Below are positions 1-11,036 of a stretch of 64,000 nt of DNA, piece after piece. The notes below the pieces were generated by a model, which did no database searches, was not told where the DNA came from, and saw only the letters and a list, made by a program, of their open reading frames with translations. Each line of letters begins with the position of its first letter. Position 1 is the stretch's first letter. Origin of the DNA: Prunus persica (lineage: Eukaryota; Streptophyta; Magnoliopsida; Rosales; Rosaceae); contig NC_034009.1 of NCBI RefSeq assembly GCF_000346465.2, positions 37,502,844 through 37,566,843 of the forward strand. The letters are read 5' to 3'. Both the position numbers and the translations under genes were made by a program.

Positions 1-465
1 TTCACGGTTATGTTAAGCCAATCATGCACTCATATGTGAGAAAGTTCTTCCAACACACACAGCAGAGGCATCTTCGATTAATCAAGTGCATGCGTTTTAT
101 GACTTGTTAATTTGAATTACAAATTCATACAAGAATCAACAAGATACATAAACATGATAGATTGAGCCTTTTCCTTTGTATTTATGAAGCCTACTCTTAT
201 TTTTTTGGTTTAATTTCTGGAATTAATGTAAAAGAAAGTTCAAACAAAATAATCTTTATTGTGAACATGAAAATCAAGAAACAGAGGCAAATTATTCAAA
301 CACTTTTTCCCCACTATAACTCGTACAGCGTATCATGGGAAATCAAGAAGGAAACCCTTCACCCTTATTTTCAATCATAACCCTCCAGAATTATTCAACT
401 GCATAATCAATCTGGTGTGTGTGTATATATAGCCCCAAAAGAGAGCAGTTTGGAAAATAGTGCGA
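1..465. other. 3' flank of phytocyanin gene, no gene seen
   Basis: AT-rich sequence downstream of the minus-strand phytocyanin-like gene. A 72-codon ORF at 162–380 has no recognisable domain and reads like chance coding. The stretch probably contains the 3' UTR of the neighbouring gene. I see no RNA gene or element. Confidence 0.4.
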
Positions 466-1073
466 TTAATTCCAACGTGGCAGTGGGACCGCAAACAACT
501 TCATGAGCCCATCCTTGCAGTTCTTGCCATCCTTCCCACTACTGGCAAAGTAAGATGGCCTCCACTCAGTCAGCTCAACCTTGAAGCCCTCACCAGTTCC
601 CTGCGTCTCACTTGCCAACAGCTTGGCTTTGCTGAAATCGCACTTTATGTAGCTCCACAGGTTTGGGAGCTGGTACACGCTGTAACCAGAGTCGTTCTCA
701 TACTTGAACACTGCAAAATCAGATCACGTAAAACAAAGTTTGAATAATTTCACATGCATTATATGATTTCATGCACGTACTAGGGTAGGGAGGGTTTACA
801 ACAGTTACTCATGCCTCCGAGGTCCTATGTTCGAATTCTCTTTCTCCTAATATCGTTTCGTTTGTATAAATTTAAAAATAAAACACGGGGGTGCTTACCC
901 AATTGGTCCTTTATGTAGAAGGGGCTGTTTTGGAAAGCCCAATCGGTGTAGTTGAAGCCATAACGCCAGCCTTCAGAGCCTCCAACGACGAGGGTTCTGG
1001 CCTCGCTCGCTGCCAGTAGAGAGGCAGCAGCTAGAAGCAGAAGGAACCCTCGTGCATTATAACTCAAAGCCAT
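466..1073 (-). CDS. phytocyanin-like (cupredoxin) secreted protein, copper ligands lost
   Basis: Two exons: 1073–899 and 710–466, joined by a GT–AG intron (donor at 898, acceptor AG at 712–711); split codon GTG gives ...KDQL-V-FKYE.... Predicted 139 aa. A hydrophobic signal peptide covers residues ~1–25 and ends SEA|RT. The rest is one phytocyanin (plastocyanin-like) domain: GGSEGW near the mature N terminus, FKY, VYQLPN, then two cysteines (CDFSKAK and NCKDG) that normally form the domain disulphide. Known for the family: apoplastic small blue copper proteins using His, Cys, His and Met/Gln. Here the first His position is Tyr (GYSVYQL), the YFxC cysteine is replaced (YFASS), and the GHC histidine is Asn (KNC). 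Inference: a non-copper phytocyanin, like some Arabidopsis cupredoxin-fold proteins. No GPI-tail is visible. Its intron holds a tRNA-like repeat trace near 785–870. Confidence 0.85.
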
Positions 1074-1177
1074 GCTAGCTGTTTGTATCTCAAAGTATAT
1101 TGCTCCTTCAATAAAGTGCTAAGATATTGAAAACTCGAATATGGGAAGGAGATGAGAAAGCATGAGGGCTCATGGGG

Positions 1178-1190
1178 TTTATATAGGGCA
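1178..1190 (-). promoter_or_regulatory. TATA box of phytocyanin-like gene
   Basis: On the minus strand the sequence reads CCCTATATAAACC, about 105 bp upstream of the ATG at 1073. This spacing fits a TATA box with a short 5' UTR. Confidence 0.6.
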
Positions 1191-2274
1191 AAAAAATGTG
1201 ACCAGAATTGCCTCTGTCTCTTTGGTTGGTGAAAATATGAGGCCTCGGTAATGACTGAATTGCCATACTTCAAAATTTGCAGCTGGATTGTAATTTGTGT
1301 GAGAGCATGACCAGAAAACGGGAGGGTAAAAGGGTAAAATTATCGGCTGACAAATTGTTCTGGTCATCGTGAATTTGGTCATTATCCACTTAGAACAAGA
1401 ATTTGATGCAGTTGATATGATTAGAGGGGCATTAGCAGTTTAAAAAGTCAGCCAAGGCAACGGAATGTAATTGTGGGTTCGTTAACACACGAAACGGTCA
1501 ACCACCGGCATTTTTATTTTATTTTGAAATGTCTCAGTTTGCAGGCTCATGGAAAATTATATCGGCAATGCGCTTCACCCAAAGTTTGACATACTTTTTG
1601 GAAAAATTTTGGGGTTTGATTTTTATGTGTGTTTGGAAATTACTTGGTGATTGCATTGTGCGAAAGCTTGGTGAGTTACCATTTTCAAGATGATGGTGGA
1701 GTCTGTTTGGTTACTGAGAAAATTTGGGAAAGGGGGGAAATAATAAGTTTTGAACATTTATCTGGGAAGCCCATGATGACAAATGGGCTCAACGGGTTGC
1801 CTAGTTCTAGCTCAATGGACCTAAAAGTCATAGCTCAACCTTAACCTTAACCACGAGTCATTATGTAGTGAGGGCTTTATCCAACAACTAACCAATTTCA
1901 TTCAACAGTTAACCAATTTGCCTTAACCATTGATCGACTCTGATAAGGTGTTGTTTGAAGATCTTGATTTCAAAGGATTGCAATAAAAAAAAAAGAGGAA
2001 GGCAAATTTGAGTTTTAAAAATAGAGAAATCATCACATGAAACCTGAAATTGAAGAAAAGAAGGTATCTTTAAGAGGCGAATGTGTTACACTGAGAGCAG
2101 AATAACTTCAGCAGCTAGCAGATGGCAGATCGTTTACTGAATTGGTGGGAAATGACCAAAAACTCAAAAGGACCAGTACCCATCATTATCAACCCTGAAA
2201 AAGAATATGATTTTGTTGCTTCTGCAACCATAATTGAAGCAGTTATACTACTCACCTTCATTGGGTCCACACAC
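1191..2274. other. upstream intergenic region, no gene seen
   Basis: Region between the phytocyanin promoter and the solo LTR. Several short ORFs (for example 1629–1844) show no domain. It is AT-rich, with the imperfect direct repeat ACTAACCAATTT.. / GTTAACCAATTT.. near 1888–1920. Nothing else is identifiable. Confidence 0.4.
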
Positions 2275-2279
2275 ACTTT

Positions 2280-2752
2280 TGTTTATACCGTAAATAAACG
2301 GCTTATGACCACCGAACACGTGGACGAGATCGATACTGATCACAGAACCCCTTCGGCATTCTCCCTACCGAAGCCATCAAGTTTGGCCCTTTTTGCTATC
2401 AGACACGTGTCATGCTCACAATCCATGTCCAGAGTCCCACATCGGAAATATGAGCACAGTGCACACCTCCCAAGGCCTATATAAGGAGACCCATATCCCC
2501 AAAATGAAGGGATCAGAACCAACGATACGCTATCGTGTAATCTGTCAGTTAACTTTACTAAATCCGTACTTACTTAAGCATCGGAGAGCCTTCGGCCGGT
2601 ACCGCACCGGTACCCCAAGGATTTACCGAATGTCCCCTTTTGTAGGTACTTATCCCTCCAGAGTGGACCATTTACCGAGGACAGTCACCTACCGAAAGGA
2701 TAATTTAACTAAGTTAACGAAATACATAATAAACCACTTTTTCGCATCAACA
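2280..2752 (+). mobile_element. solo LTR of an LTR retrotransposon
   Basis: A 473-bp unit begins TGTTTATA and ends GCATCAACA (short TGTT...AACA inverted ends). It is flanked on both sides by the direct repeat ACTTT (2275–2279 and 2753–2757), a perfect 5-bp target site duplication. Inside is a promoter-like TATATAAGG near 2478 and the LTR-style phrases CCCACATCGG and ACTTAAGCATCGGAG. No internal retroviral-type sequence remains, so this is a solo LTR left by recombination between two LTRs. ORFs at 2122–2484 and 2393–2869 are shadows of it. The lineage (Gypsy or Copia) cannot be decided from this alone. Confidence 0.85.
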
Positions 2753-3076
2753 ACTTTCATTAATGCTCATAGCTGGTGGGTTGATTTTGAAGCTGTGAGC
2801 AATGTTGTTTGCTTGCAATTGAATCTAAAAAAAAGTACAGTAAAACAGCTGCCTGACAGCAGTTTCTAGCTAAAATAATCTATTTTTTTCTTTTCAACTA
2901 AACAAAAAACTTGGAGTGGCAATTCAAAATTCAAAGAGAAGTCTCAAAAATGCATTTCAGTCTGCAAAATCAATGATACCAACATCACAAATGTAAAAAA
3001 AATGAACAAACAAAACACAACTGATAGAGGAGTTTTCAACTGCTACCATATCCAAAAAAACCCAACAGCTAGAACA

Positions 3077-3457
3077 TCAAAGATTTGCAGGTTGTGGGGT
3101 TTGAGGAGATTGCTCTTCTTGCTGAAGCTCAGATCCTTGATGGGTTTGGGCTGGAGTTGAAGTTGAAACAGAGGAGCAAGACACATTAGGCCTGGAAAGT
3201 GGTGGGTTGATTCTTCCATCAATGCAAGATGAGCATTTTGTCTCTGCCCAGCTCTCCAAATCATAATGGCCATATCCTATTATGCTCCTACCAGAGCAGA
3301 GCCTCCCAATTACAACAGCAACCACACCCAAGATTATGACCACAACAAGAACAGCAACCACTGCTCCAATGGAGCCATGGGGTGAGTGAGGGTTTGCATT
3401 TTGCTGCAGCACAAAGTCTGGTGGAGGTTGCTGATCTAATGGCATTGACATTGACAT
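3077..3457 (-). CDS. small single-pass membrane protein of unknown function
   Basis: 126-aa ORF starting at the ATG at 3457 (MSMSMPLDQQ). The frame stays open to 3535 but with no upstream ATG, so 3457 is the likely start. A proline/glutamine-rich head of about 27 residues precedes one strong transmembrane helix (residues ~29–52, rich in V, I, L, A). Then comes a short tail with GYGHYDLESWAETKC and a CxxC pair (KCSSC), ending in a Ser/Thr/Gln/Pro-rich stretch. I do not recognise a named family; plants have many small proteins of this design. A (CT)n run about 255 bp upstream on the coding strand (3712–3751) may lie in the promoter or 5' UTR. Single-exon; no frameshift. Confidence 0.65.
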   Translation of the reverse strand: MSMSMPLDQQPPPDFVLQQNANPHSPHGSIGAVVAVLVVVIILGVVAVVIGRLCSGRSIIGYGHYDLESWAETKCSSCIDGRINPPLSRPNVSCSSVSTSTPAQTHQGSELQQEEQSPQTPQPANL

Positions 3458-3710
3458 TTTAGCAAAGACCCAGAAGAGGGAAGAAGACTGTGTTTTTTGT
3501 TCTTGGAGCCTTGAAATGTTCCCCAAATGCTGCAAAGTTTGAAGCTTTTTGAGTTACTCAAGACCTCAGTATAGGCTTTAGGCTATGTAGCCTATTCTAG
3601 CCAATGCATGGTTTGCTTTTGCAACTGGGTTCTTGAAAGCCTAGATTTATTCACTTGTTTGGGAGAAAAGGCCAGAACTAGAGTTATTCTCTTATGTGTA
3701 GTAGACTCAC

Positions 3711-3711
<1 letters not shown>

Positions 3712-3751
<40 letters not shown>
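3712..3751. repeat. (AG)n microsatellite
   Basis: About 40 bp of nearly pure AG dinucleotide repeat, upstream of the minus-strand gene at 3077–3457 (CT on its coding strand). Confidence 0.95.
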
Positions 3752-3757
<6 letters not shown>

Positions 3758-4560
3758 AATTTGTAAGATTCTGTTGAAACCTAATGAACATTCTCCATCA
3801 GCTGATTTTTTTACCCAATAGTAAAGGCCTCAGGAATCTTTTTTTTTAAATTTAAATTTTTTAATATTAATTTTTTAAAATTTTATATTAAAATTAGGGG
3901 AACCCCAGAGGCAGTAAAAAGACAAAAGCAAAGTAAAAAGTAATCGGTAAAGTTGGAATCTTGGAAGTGTAGAGCACTTTCCAAGAGTTACCCTTTTCGA
4001 AAAAACGTCCTTGAGCTTTTTCAGTTCCTTTTTCTGTCACCCTAAGGAAGAATTCATGCTATAAAACTATAACCTCAGAAAACCTACAATTTCAAACGTT
4101 AGAAAAGCCTTTCAATAGAAAAATTATTACATCTAATTTGGAAAAAGGGTTTCATATTTTCAAGGCCTCCACTGCATGAGTTTTATAAATCTGTTAGTAA
4201 ATCCACAATAACATATAATATTATTTTCATCAAATCAAATCTATTGACACCAAACAAAGTATACCAACGTAAATTAAGCTAATTAACCAAGATGTACGTG
4301 CCCGTTCTCTTACAATCAAGTGCGATATTCCTCCAGTATAGTAGAGTCACTTAGAATATTATAAATAAAAAACCACTTTAGTATCTTGGAAATTCCCAAA
4401 ACCATTCGTCTTAATATTCTCTCAGAGGTTGACAGTCAAATTGTATATGAACCTCTAGCGCTCTACGACACAGGTATTATGGGATGGAACCCTGGCAATA
4501 CCTGAGCCAATTTCCCAATCCCCATTATCGTTTAAAAGTCACATAGATCAACGGTCCATG
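3752..4560. other. intergenic, no gene seen
   Basis: AT-rich sequence with A/T homopolymer runs at 3840–3890. No ORF with recognisable content and no clear element ends. It separates two outward-facing promoters. Confidence 0.4.
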
Positions 4561-4572
4561 TTGCTCCTCACT

Positions 4573-6271
4573 CTATATAAAATTCAGTAAATTTACAGCA
4601 GGTGGAATTCCAACTCCCACCTCTCACTCTCTCAAAAGAAAATTTGGGAGGCAAATCAATCAGTCAGATGATGTCATGGCTGCCAATCATGACATAATCT
4701 GGTTCTCAAATCCTGCGTCAAATCATGTTGGGTATGCAATGGTGGTACTGCACTTCTTGATTTTGATCTTGGCTACCATATGGGCATTCGAGACAATGGT
4801 GGTGGTGAGTTTCTCACGAGTTGCTGCACAATTTTTTTTGTTCAAGAAGCCTCTACGCCAGTGGAGAGAATTGTGCAGCAGAGTTTTGGTCATTTATTTC
4901 TTTTTGAATTTGCAATAGTCATGTTAATTGTATCAAGGTTTCTTCTTTCTGTTGTTTATTGTGTGCTATTCATAGTTTTATACCAGTTATCGCACATCAT
5001 TGGTCATGAATCTTTGCAACCTTTGAGTTGGATTTCTCTGATTACATCAAGTGCTTATTCAGAAAATGGCAATTGTCCTTTACACAAAGAATCCGACTGG
5101 AAAGAAGCTGGATATCATGACCACGGAGTAAGACTCCGTTTTCAGGCCACTTTTTTGGTGTTACACTCCAAATAACACGGTGCTTCCAGTTTTTGATTGT
5201 GTACTGACATTGAGAGGGACAAGTTATGTGCCATTCATAGATGACATTTGGAATGTCGAGTGGTATTTTTGCTTTTCGAGTGTTAATTTGTTTGATTTTT
5301 AGATAACATGTTATTTGTGTTAGATTTAATGTGTCAATTTCTATTACAGAATTCTGAATCATGCAATTTTTTTTTTCCATGTAAGAGTACTGGGATGGAT
5401 GCTTGCTTGGGCATTCTTCTCATTCTCTTTTCCACTGCAGATTATAAGCTTAGATGGGTCTGCTTCAAGAAGCCTTGTTATATTCATAATCAGCAGTTCA
5501 TTTTAGTTGCTTGCAGTTTTTCGGTGCTCTCCTCTTCATCTCTGCTTTTCTCATTAATTCATTTATTTAGAGTTGTGTCCAGGTTAGGCTTTGATTTTTG
5601 TTCTTCTTTTGTTTTCTCAGGGGATTCTTTTGGCAGAGGAGTTGAAGGGTTAGAAGCAGTTAGGTGAAGAAAATGCTTTCTTTGAGTTACTTCTATTTCA
5701 ACTTTCTGTGAAATTCCCTTTTCTTTTGACTGAAAACGCTCTGACCTTCTAATGCAGATCTTCTAAGAAAGAAACAAATTGGATGATATTTAATCCAAGT
5801 TATATCATCTTTATATGTTGAATAAATTGTTTTAGTATTTGAACCCAAAGATTGAGTCTTTGGGTGACTATGCCTTTGTTTGTTTGTTTAAACTTATTTA
5901 TCTGTTTGCCAGATCAATAGCTTCATTTTGGTTTATTACGAAGCATACATTTGGTATGTGATTTGGCAATAGAACATAAATTTAGCCACTTTTCCTGTTT
6001 TCATTAGTTCATATTAGTTTTGTTCTTTAAACTATCTATTCTGTTTTGTTGTGCATAATGGATGAAGTCAAAAAATTTCAGAGGGGAACAATTAAGAGAT
6101 CAAGCTGTGAAGACATTACTATTATTTGTAAAGGAGGAGGACACAACCAGGAGGAAATTGTTGACGAAGTTAAAGGATCTTCACAGGCAACCAGCAGTTA
6201 GATTACACACAACAGGTTGTGAGAACAAAACATGTTTAGCAGACAAACATGCAAATTCCACGAAATAGCAG
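4573..6271 (+). other. putative transcription unit, possibly a small membrane protein or a ncRNA
   Basis: A TATA-like TCTATATAAAA at ~4571 is followed by a CT-rich leader and a short upstream ORF (4668–4697, MMSWLPIMT). An overlapping ORF opens at 4676, giving a mostly hydrophobic segment (GYAMVVLHFLILILA) before a good donor GTG|GTGAGT at ~4804. Downstream, 6059–6202 encodes an intact-looking hydrophilic tail starting MDEVKKFQRG. Another frame at 6062–6268 is also open. I cannot join these into one convincing gene or name a family. It may be a degenerate gene or a transcribed non-coding locus. Confidence 0.25.
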
Positions 6272-7060
6272 ATGATTGTCTTTTTAGCGGAGAAATAATT
6301 AGTATAGCTCTACTTTTTCTTTTCTTTTCCTTTTTTGGGTAAAGAGTTAGTTTAAGTACAGAGTTGCCGTATGAAATTTGTTAATGTTTTTGTGTGATAT
6401 CTGTTTTCTCTTTGTATAAAAAGCCTTAAAGGCTTCTAATATTTCCATTTTCCCAATTGAACTCCTATATTAGTCCCTTTTCCTATAATAGGAACATTTG
6501 GTTGCAATTTTTTTCTTTCCTGTTCTGTATTCAGTTTAAGTTTCATGCTTCATGATTGTAATGTTTTTTTTTTTTTAATAATTTGGTAACATATGTTCTA
6601 TTGTATTCATTGATAACCTTTATAAAAATAAATCAATTATCATAGTTGACCATATTGAAAAGAATTTAAAACAAATGGAAAAACTAATTTAAATTCATCT
6701 TTGTATTTATTGATAACAATTATCATAGTTAGGGGCTAACATTTGTGTACTCTACCGTATTACAAAATATTTTAGATAAAGTGTTTTCTTTGTTTATGTT
6801 TCTTTTTTGAGATCTTATTTCTTATTTATGTGACATGTAGTCTTGGTTAGAGAAAATAGATGATATGACATTTAATTTTCTATAGCTTTTAGGTAGTAGT
6901 AGATTATCTGTATTGTCATTGCAAATGAACACACACAAAAAAGAGGCCCTCTAGCCAAAAAGAGGAAATTTGGTGATATTTACATACATTATAAGAGTGT
7001 GAGCCGATCAGCCTTCTAGTAAAAATGACAAAGTTAAAGACCAAAAGAAGGGCAGAATCC
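6272..7060. other. AT-rich intergenic region
   Basis: Very T-rich with poly-T tracts (6565–6578). No supported gene. ORF 6916–7245 on the minus strand comes from the short tandem repeats listed next and is not considered coding. Confidence 0.4.
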
Positions 7061-7245
7061 AATTGCATATTGTAAATTAAGAATTGCAAACAGACGTTAC
7101 GAAATTGCATACTATATATGCAATTGCATATTGTAAAATAAGAATTGCACATAGATGCTACAAAATTGCATACAGGTATATGCAAATGCATATTATTTAC
7201 TGAGAATTGCACACATGTGCTATCAAATATGCGATATATGCCCAA
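7061..7245. repeat. three-copy ~62-bp tandem repeat (ATTGCATA motif)
   Basis: Three diverged units start at about 7061, 7122 and 7184. Each contains AATTGCATA, then AAGAATTGCA (GAGAATTGCA in the third), then a TGC- or CGT-containing bridge and another ATTGCATAC. Related ATTGCATAT phrases recur at ~11200–11310, on the far side of the satellite array and the hAT element. Confidence 0.75.
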
Positions 7246-7299
7246 AAACCATTAAACATGGCTAAATTGTTGATTTAATCCTTGAACTTATACCCAAGG

Positions 7300-9480
7300 G
7301 TTGTTCATTGATTAAAGATTCCCATTCCTGGAAAAATGGGCTCAACTAACTTACTTTTTCAAACAAACAGGCTATTTGTTCACGCAAAAGCAGGGGTTGT
7401 GTTCGTTGAGCAAAGTTACCCGTTCCTCGAAAAAATAGACCTAACTAACTTACTTTATCAAACAAACGGACTATTTGTTCACGTGAATGTAAGGGTTGCG
7501 TTCGGTGAGTAAAGTTACCCGTTTCTCGGAAAAATTGGCCCAACTAACTTACTTTTTTAAATAAACGGGCTATTTGTTGACGCAAACGCAATGAGTTGTG
7601 TTCGTTGAGTAAAGTTGTTCATTCCTGGAAAAATGAGCTCAACTAACTTACTTTTTCAAACAAACAGGCTATTTGTTTACGTAAACGCAGGGGTTGCGTT
7701 CGTTGAGTAAAGTTGCCCGTTCTTCGAAAAAATGGGCCAAATTAACTTATTTTTCAAACAAACGGGCTATTTGTTCACGTAAACGCAGGGTTGTGTTCGT
7801 TAAGTGAAGTTGCCCGTTCCCAGGAAAAATGGGCTAAACTAACTTACTTTTTCAAATAAACGGGCTATTTGTTCACGTAAACGCAGGGGTTGCGTTCGTT
7901 GAGGAAAGTTGCTCGTTCATCGGAAAAATTGGCCCAACTAACTTACTTTTTCAAACAAACAGGCTATTGGTTGACGCGAACGCAATAGGTTGCGTTTATT
8001 GAGTAAAGTTGTCCGTTCCCTATAAAAATGGGCCCAACTAACTTACTTTTTCAAACAAACGGGTTATTTGTTGAGGCGAACGCAATAGGTTGCGGTCGTT
8101 GAGTAAAGTTGTCCGTTCCCCTGAAAAATGGGCCCAACTAACTTACTTTTTCAAACAAATGGGCTATTTGTTCATGCGAACGCAGGGGTTGTGTTCGTTG
8201 AGTAAAGTTGCCTGTTTCCGGAAAAATAGGTCAAACTAACTTATTTTTTCAAACAAACGGGCTATTTGTTCACATAAACGCAGGGGTTGCGTTCGTTGAG
8301 TAAAATTACTCGTTCCCAGGAAAAATGGGTCCAACTAACTTACTTTTTCAAATAAACGGGCTATTTGTTCACGCGAACGCAATAGGTTGCGTTCGTTGAG
8401 TAAAGTTGTCTATTCTCTGGAAAAATGGGCCTAACTAACTTACTTTTTCAAGAAAATAGGCTATTTGTTCACGGGAATGCAGGGGTTGCGTTCATTGAGT
8501 AAAGTTCCCCGTTCCCAGGAAAAATGGCCAATACTTTTCAAACAAACAGGCTATTTGTTCACGCGAATGCAGAGGTTGCGTTCGTTGAGTAAAGTTCCCC
8601 GTTCCCCAGAAAAATGGCCAAACTAACTTACTTTTTCAAACAAACGGGCTATTTGTTCATGTAAAGGCAAGGGTTGCGTTCGTTGAGTAAAGTTGCTCGT
8701 TCTCCGAAAAAAATGGCCCAACTAACTTACTTTTTCAAATAAACGGACTTTTTGTTCACGCGAACGCAATGAGTTGCGTTCGTTGAGTAAAGTTGTCCGT
8801 TCCCTGAAAAAATGGGCCCAACTAACTTACTTTTTCAAACAAACGGGCTATTTGTTCACGCGAACGCAGGGGTTGCGTTTGTTAAGTAAAGTTGCCCGTT
8901 TCCCGGAAAAATGGGCCAAACTAAGTTAATTTTTCAAACAAACGGGATATTTGTTCACGTAAACGCAGAGGTTGCGTTTATTGAGTAAAGTTGCCCATTC
9001 CCCGTAAAAATGGGCCAAACTAACTTACTTTTTAAAACAAACGGGCTATTTGTTCACGCGAACGCTGGGGTTGCGTTCATTGAGTAAAGTTGCCCGTTCC
9101 TAGGAAAAATGGGCCAAATGAACTTACTTTTTCAAACAAACAGGCCACTTGTTCACGGTAACGCAGGGGTTGCGTTCGTTGAGAAAAGTTTTCTGTTCCC
9201 CGAAAAAAAGGGCTCAACTAACTTACTTTTTCAAACAAACATGATATTTGTTCACGCGAACACATGGGTTGCGTTTGTTGAGTAAAGTTGTCCGTTCCCT
9301 GAAAAACTGTACCCCACTAACTTACTTTTTCAAATAAACGAGATATTTATTCACTCGAACGCAAAGAGTGCCTTTGTTAAGAAATTTACCTGTTCCCCTG
9401 GAAAATGGACCCTACTAACTTAGTTTTCCAAACAAAGGGGCTATTTGTTCAAGCGAACGCAGGGAGTGCATTCGTTTAGA
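7300..9480. repeat. tandem satellite array, about 22 copies of a ~99-bp nested-palindrome monomer
   Basis: The phrase ACTAACTTACTTTTTCAAA recurs 22 times (about 7351, 7450, 7549, 7649, 7748 ... 9321, 9420), a mean step of 98.5 bp. One unit (8535–8628) has lost part of this phrase. Copies differ by scattered substitutions, and two spacer variants alternate (GCAGGGGTTGCG and GCAATAGGTTGCG). Each monomer is internally symmetric. In the copy at 8831–8911 the arms are TTTTTC, 5 nt, AACGGGC, 12 nt, CGAACGCA, 5-nt loop, TGCGTTTG, 12 nt, GCCCGTT, 5 nt, GAAAAA. The paired arms and gap lengths match on both sides. No ORF is maintained. Function unknown; it could simply be a minisatellite. Confidence 0.93.
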
Positions 9481-10152
9481 AAATAAAAGTTCACGAGAAA
9501 GAAGAAGACATGAATGGGTGTTTTGTTTTGAGTTGAAGAAATTATTATTATTATTTTTTAAGGAAAAAACGTATGGGTGTGATATGTACTATTGTTAGTT
9601 TAATTAGATCTATCCCCTTATATTTTTCACGTGCTTCTTTTTTAAAACTATTTAAAATTTTGTTCTTACAATAAAAAGAGAATAAAATTACAAATATATT
9701 CACATAACTAAGACTCAAACCTAGACCTTGTACCAAAGGATATGCACTAGAAACCAAATCCACTAAATAAAATTTTGTGTCAATGTGCGGCACGTTGGAG
9801 TATATATACAGTTGTTATAATATTAATATATATTATATAAAGTAAAAGAAATTCGGAGGTCCTAAAAAATCAGGAGCCCTATGCAGTGGCACCACTTGCA
9901 TCATGCCAGGGCCGCCCCTGCCTACTAGTTCGGTTAATCCTAATTTTTAATACAATCATTGATAATGTACATAATATTTATGAACATTTTACACCAAAAT
10001 TACGTATTTCAATGCTTATATTTGTCATTTTTGTTGATTTTTTCCCGATACCTAAAACGATAATGATATATTCCTCGAAATTTCCGTAAATTGGAGGCCC
10101 TATATTATCTGCACGGCCGATATTTTAATCCTTGACCTTACCTTTGTGAGGT
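9481..10152. other. intergenic with degraded repeat debris
   Basis: Follows the satellite array. Contains a tRNA-like trace near 9700–9790 (GACTCAAACCTAGACC...), a TA-rich tract at 9815–9840, and a GC-richer phrase with AGGGCCGCCCCTGCC at 9907–9921 that looks like old transposon sequence. No gene is supported. Confidence 0.4.
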
Positions 10153-10160
10153 GCAGAAAT

Positions 10161-11028
10161 TAGACCCGGCAATATTGCACACGACCCGTTAACATGACAC
10201 GAATTCGCATCAAATTATCAATATTTGGGTTGAACTTAATGGGTCGAGTTGAAAACAAGTGAACCCATTAAGCTAACGAGTCGTGCCGGGTCAATTTGCG
10301 AATATTGCATCCACCCGTTAAGGAGAGTAATTCTGTATTTTTTTAAAATATATATTTTTTAAATATCTCATATCCCCAACATCATGCCTTTAAAAAAATA
10401 AAAAATAAAAAATTCTTTCTTATTTTCCTTCTCTCTCTCTCTCTCTTTAATATTATTTTTCCTTCATTCCACTTCCTCTCTTCGTCGACTTTCTCATCTG
10501 CCCCTCTCTTTTTTTCTCTTCTCTACATCCCTCAATCTCTCACTTTTTTCCTGTTCTTCTCCCCTTTCGGAAATTGTCCATCTCTCCCCTCCATTTTTTT
10601 TCTTCTCTTCTTCTCTCCCCTTTTTTCTTCTTCTTCTTCTTATTCTCTCCATCTCTTTCTTTTCTCTCCATTTTTTTCTTCTCTTCTTCTCTCCCTCCCT
10701 TTATTTTTTTTTAATTATATATAAATAATCTAATCAACCAACATTTTGCTTCTCTTGTTTTATCATTATGCAAGACTAATCCTGAACTTGTAGATTTTTG
10801 GATGGTGTTTATGAAAGATGAAAATTGCGAGAAAAAGGGCAAAGATAGGGGGTTGCTAGCTCGTTTTGGGATATATATATATATATATATATATTTCCTA
10901 GTTTATTCTTAACGGGTCGTGTTTGGGTCTGGTATTTCTCACCTGTTAGCTTAACGGGTCGTGTCGTGTCAACCCATTAAATTAACGGGTTAACACGAAC
11001 ATGACCCCAAATCCATTTGCCAGGTCTA
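10161..11028. mobile_element. non-autonomous hAT-like DNA transposon (868 bp)
   Basis: The ends are inverted repeats: TAGACCCGGCAAT on the left, and on the right the reverse complement of TAGACCTGGCAAA. The same 8-bp direct repeat, GCAGAAAT, flanks both sides (10153–10160 and 11029–11036). An 8-bp duplication with TAG-type ends is the mark of the hAT superfamily. Subterminal copies of ACGGGTCGTG and its complement lie near both ends (10187–10330 and 10908–10995), a usual transposase-binding arrangement. The centre is CT-rich (10425–10700) with a (TA)n run at ~10869–10893 and codes for nothing. It depends on a transposase supplied elsewhere. Confidence 0.88.
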
Positions 11029-11036
11029 GCAGAAAT

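Noticed and set aside
2393..2869. 158-aa ORF on the plus strand
   Set aside because: It lies mostly inside the solo LTR and runs through its end; no domain.
6916..7245. 109-aa minus ORF with repeated peptide
   Set aside because: It is the translation of the three-copy ATTGCATA DNA repeat, with no start context or domain.
7300..9480. CRISPR-like reading of the tandem array
   Set aside because: Plant nuclear DNA; repeats abut without unique spacers and there are no cas genes.
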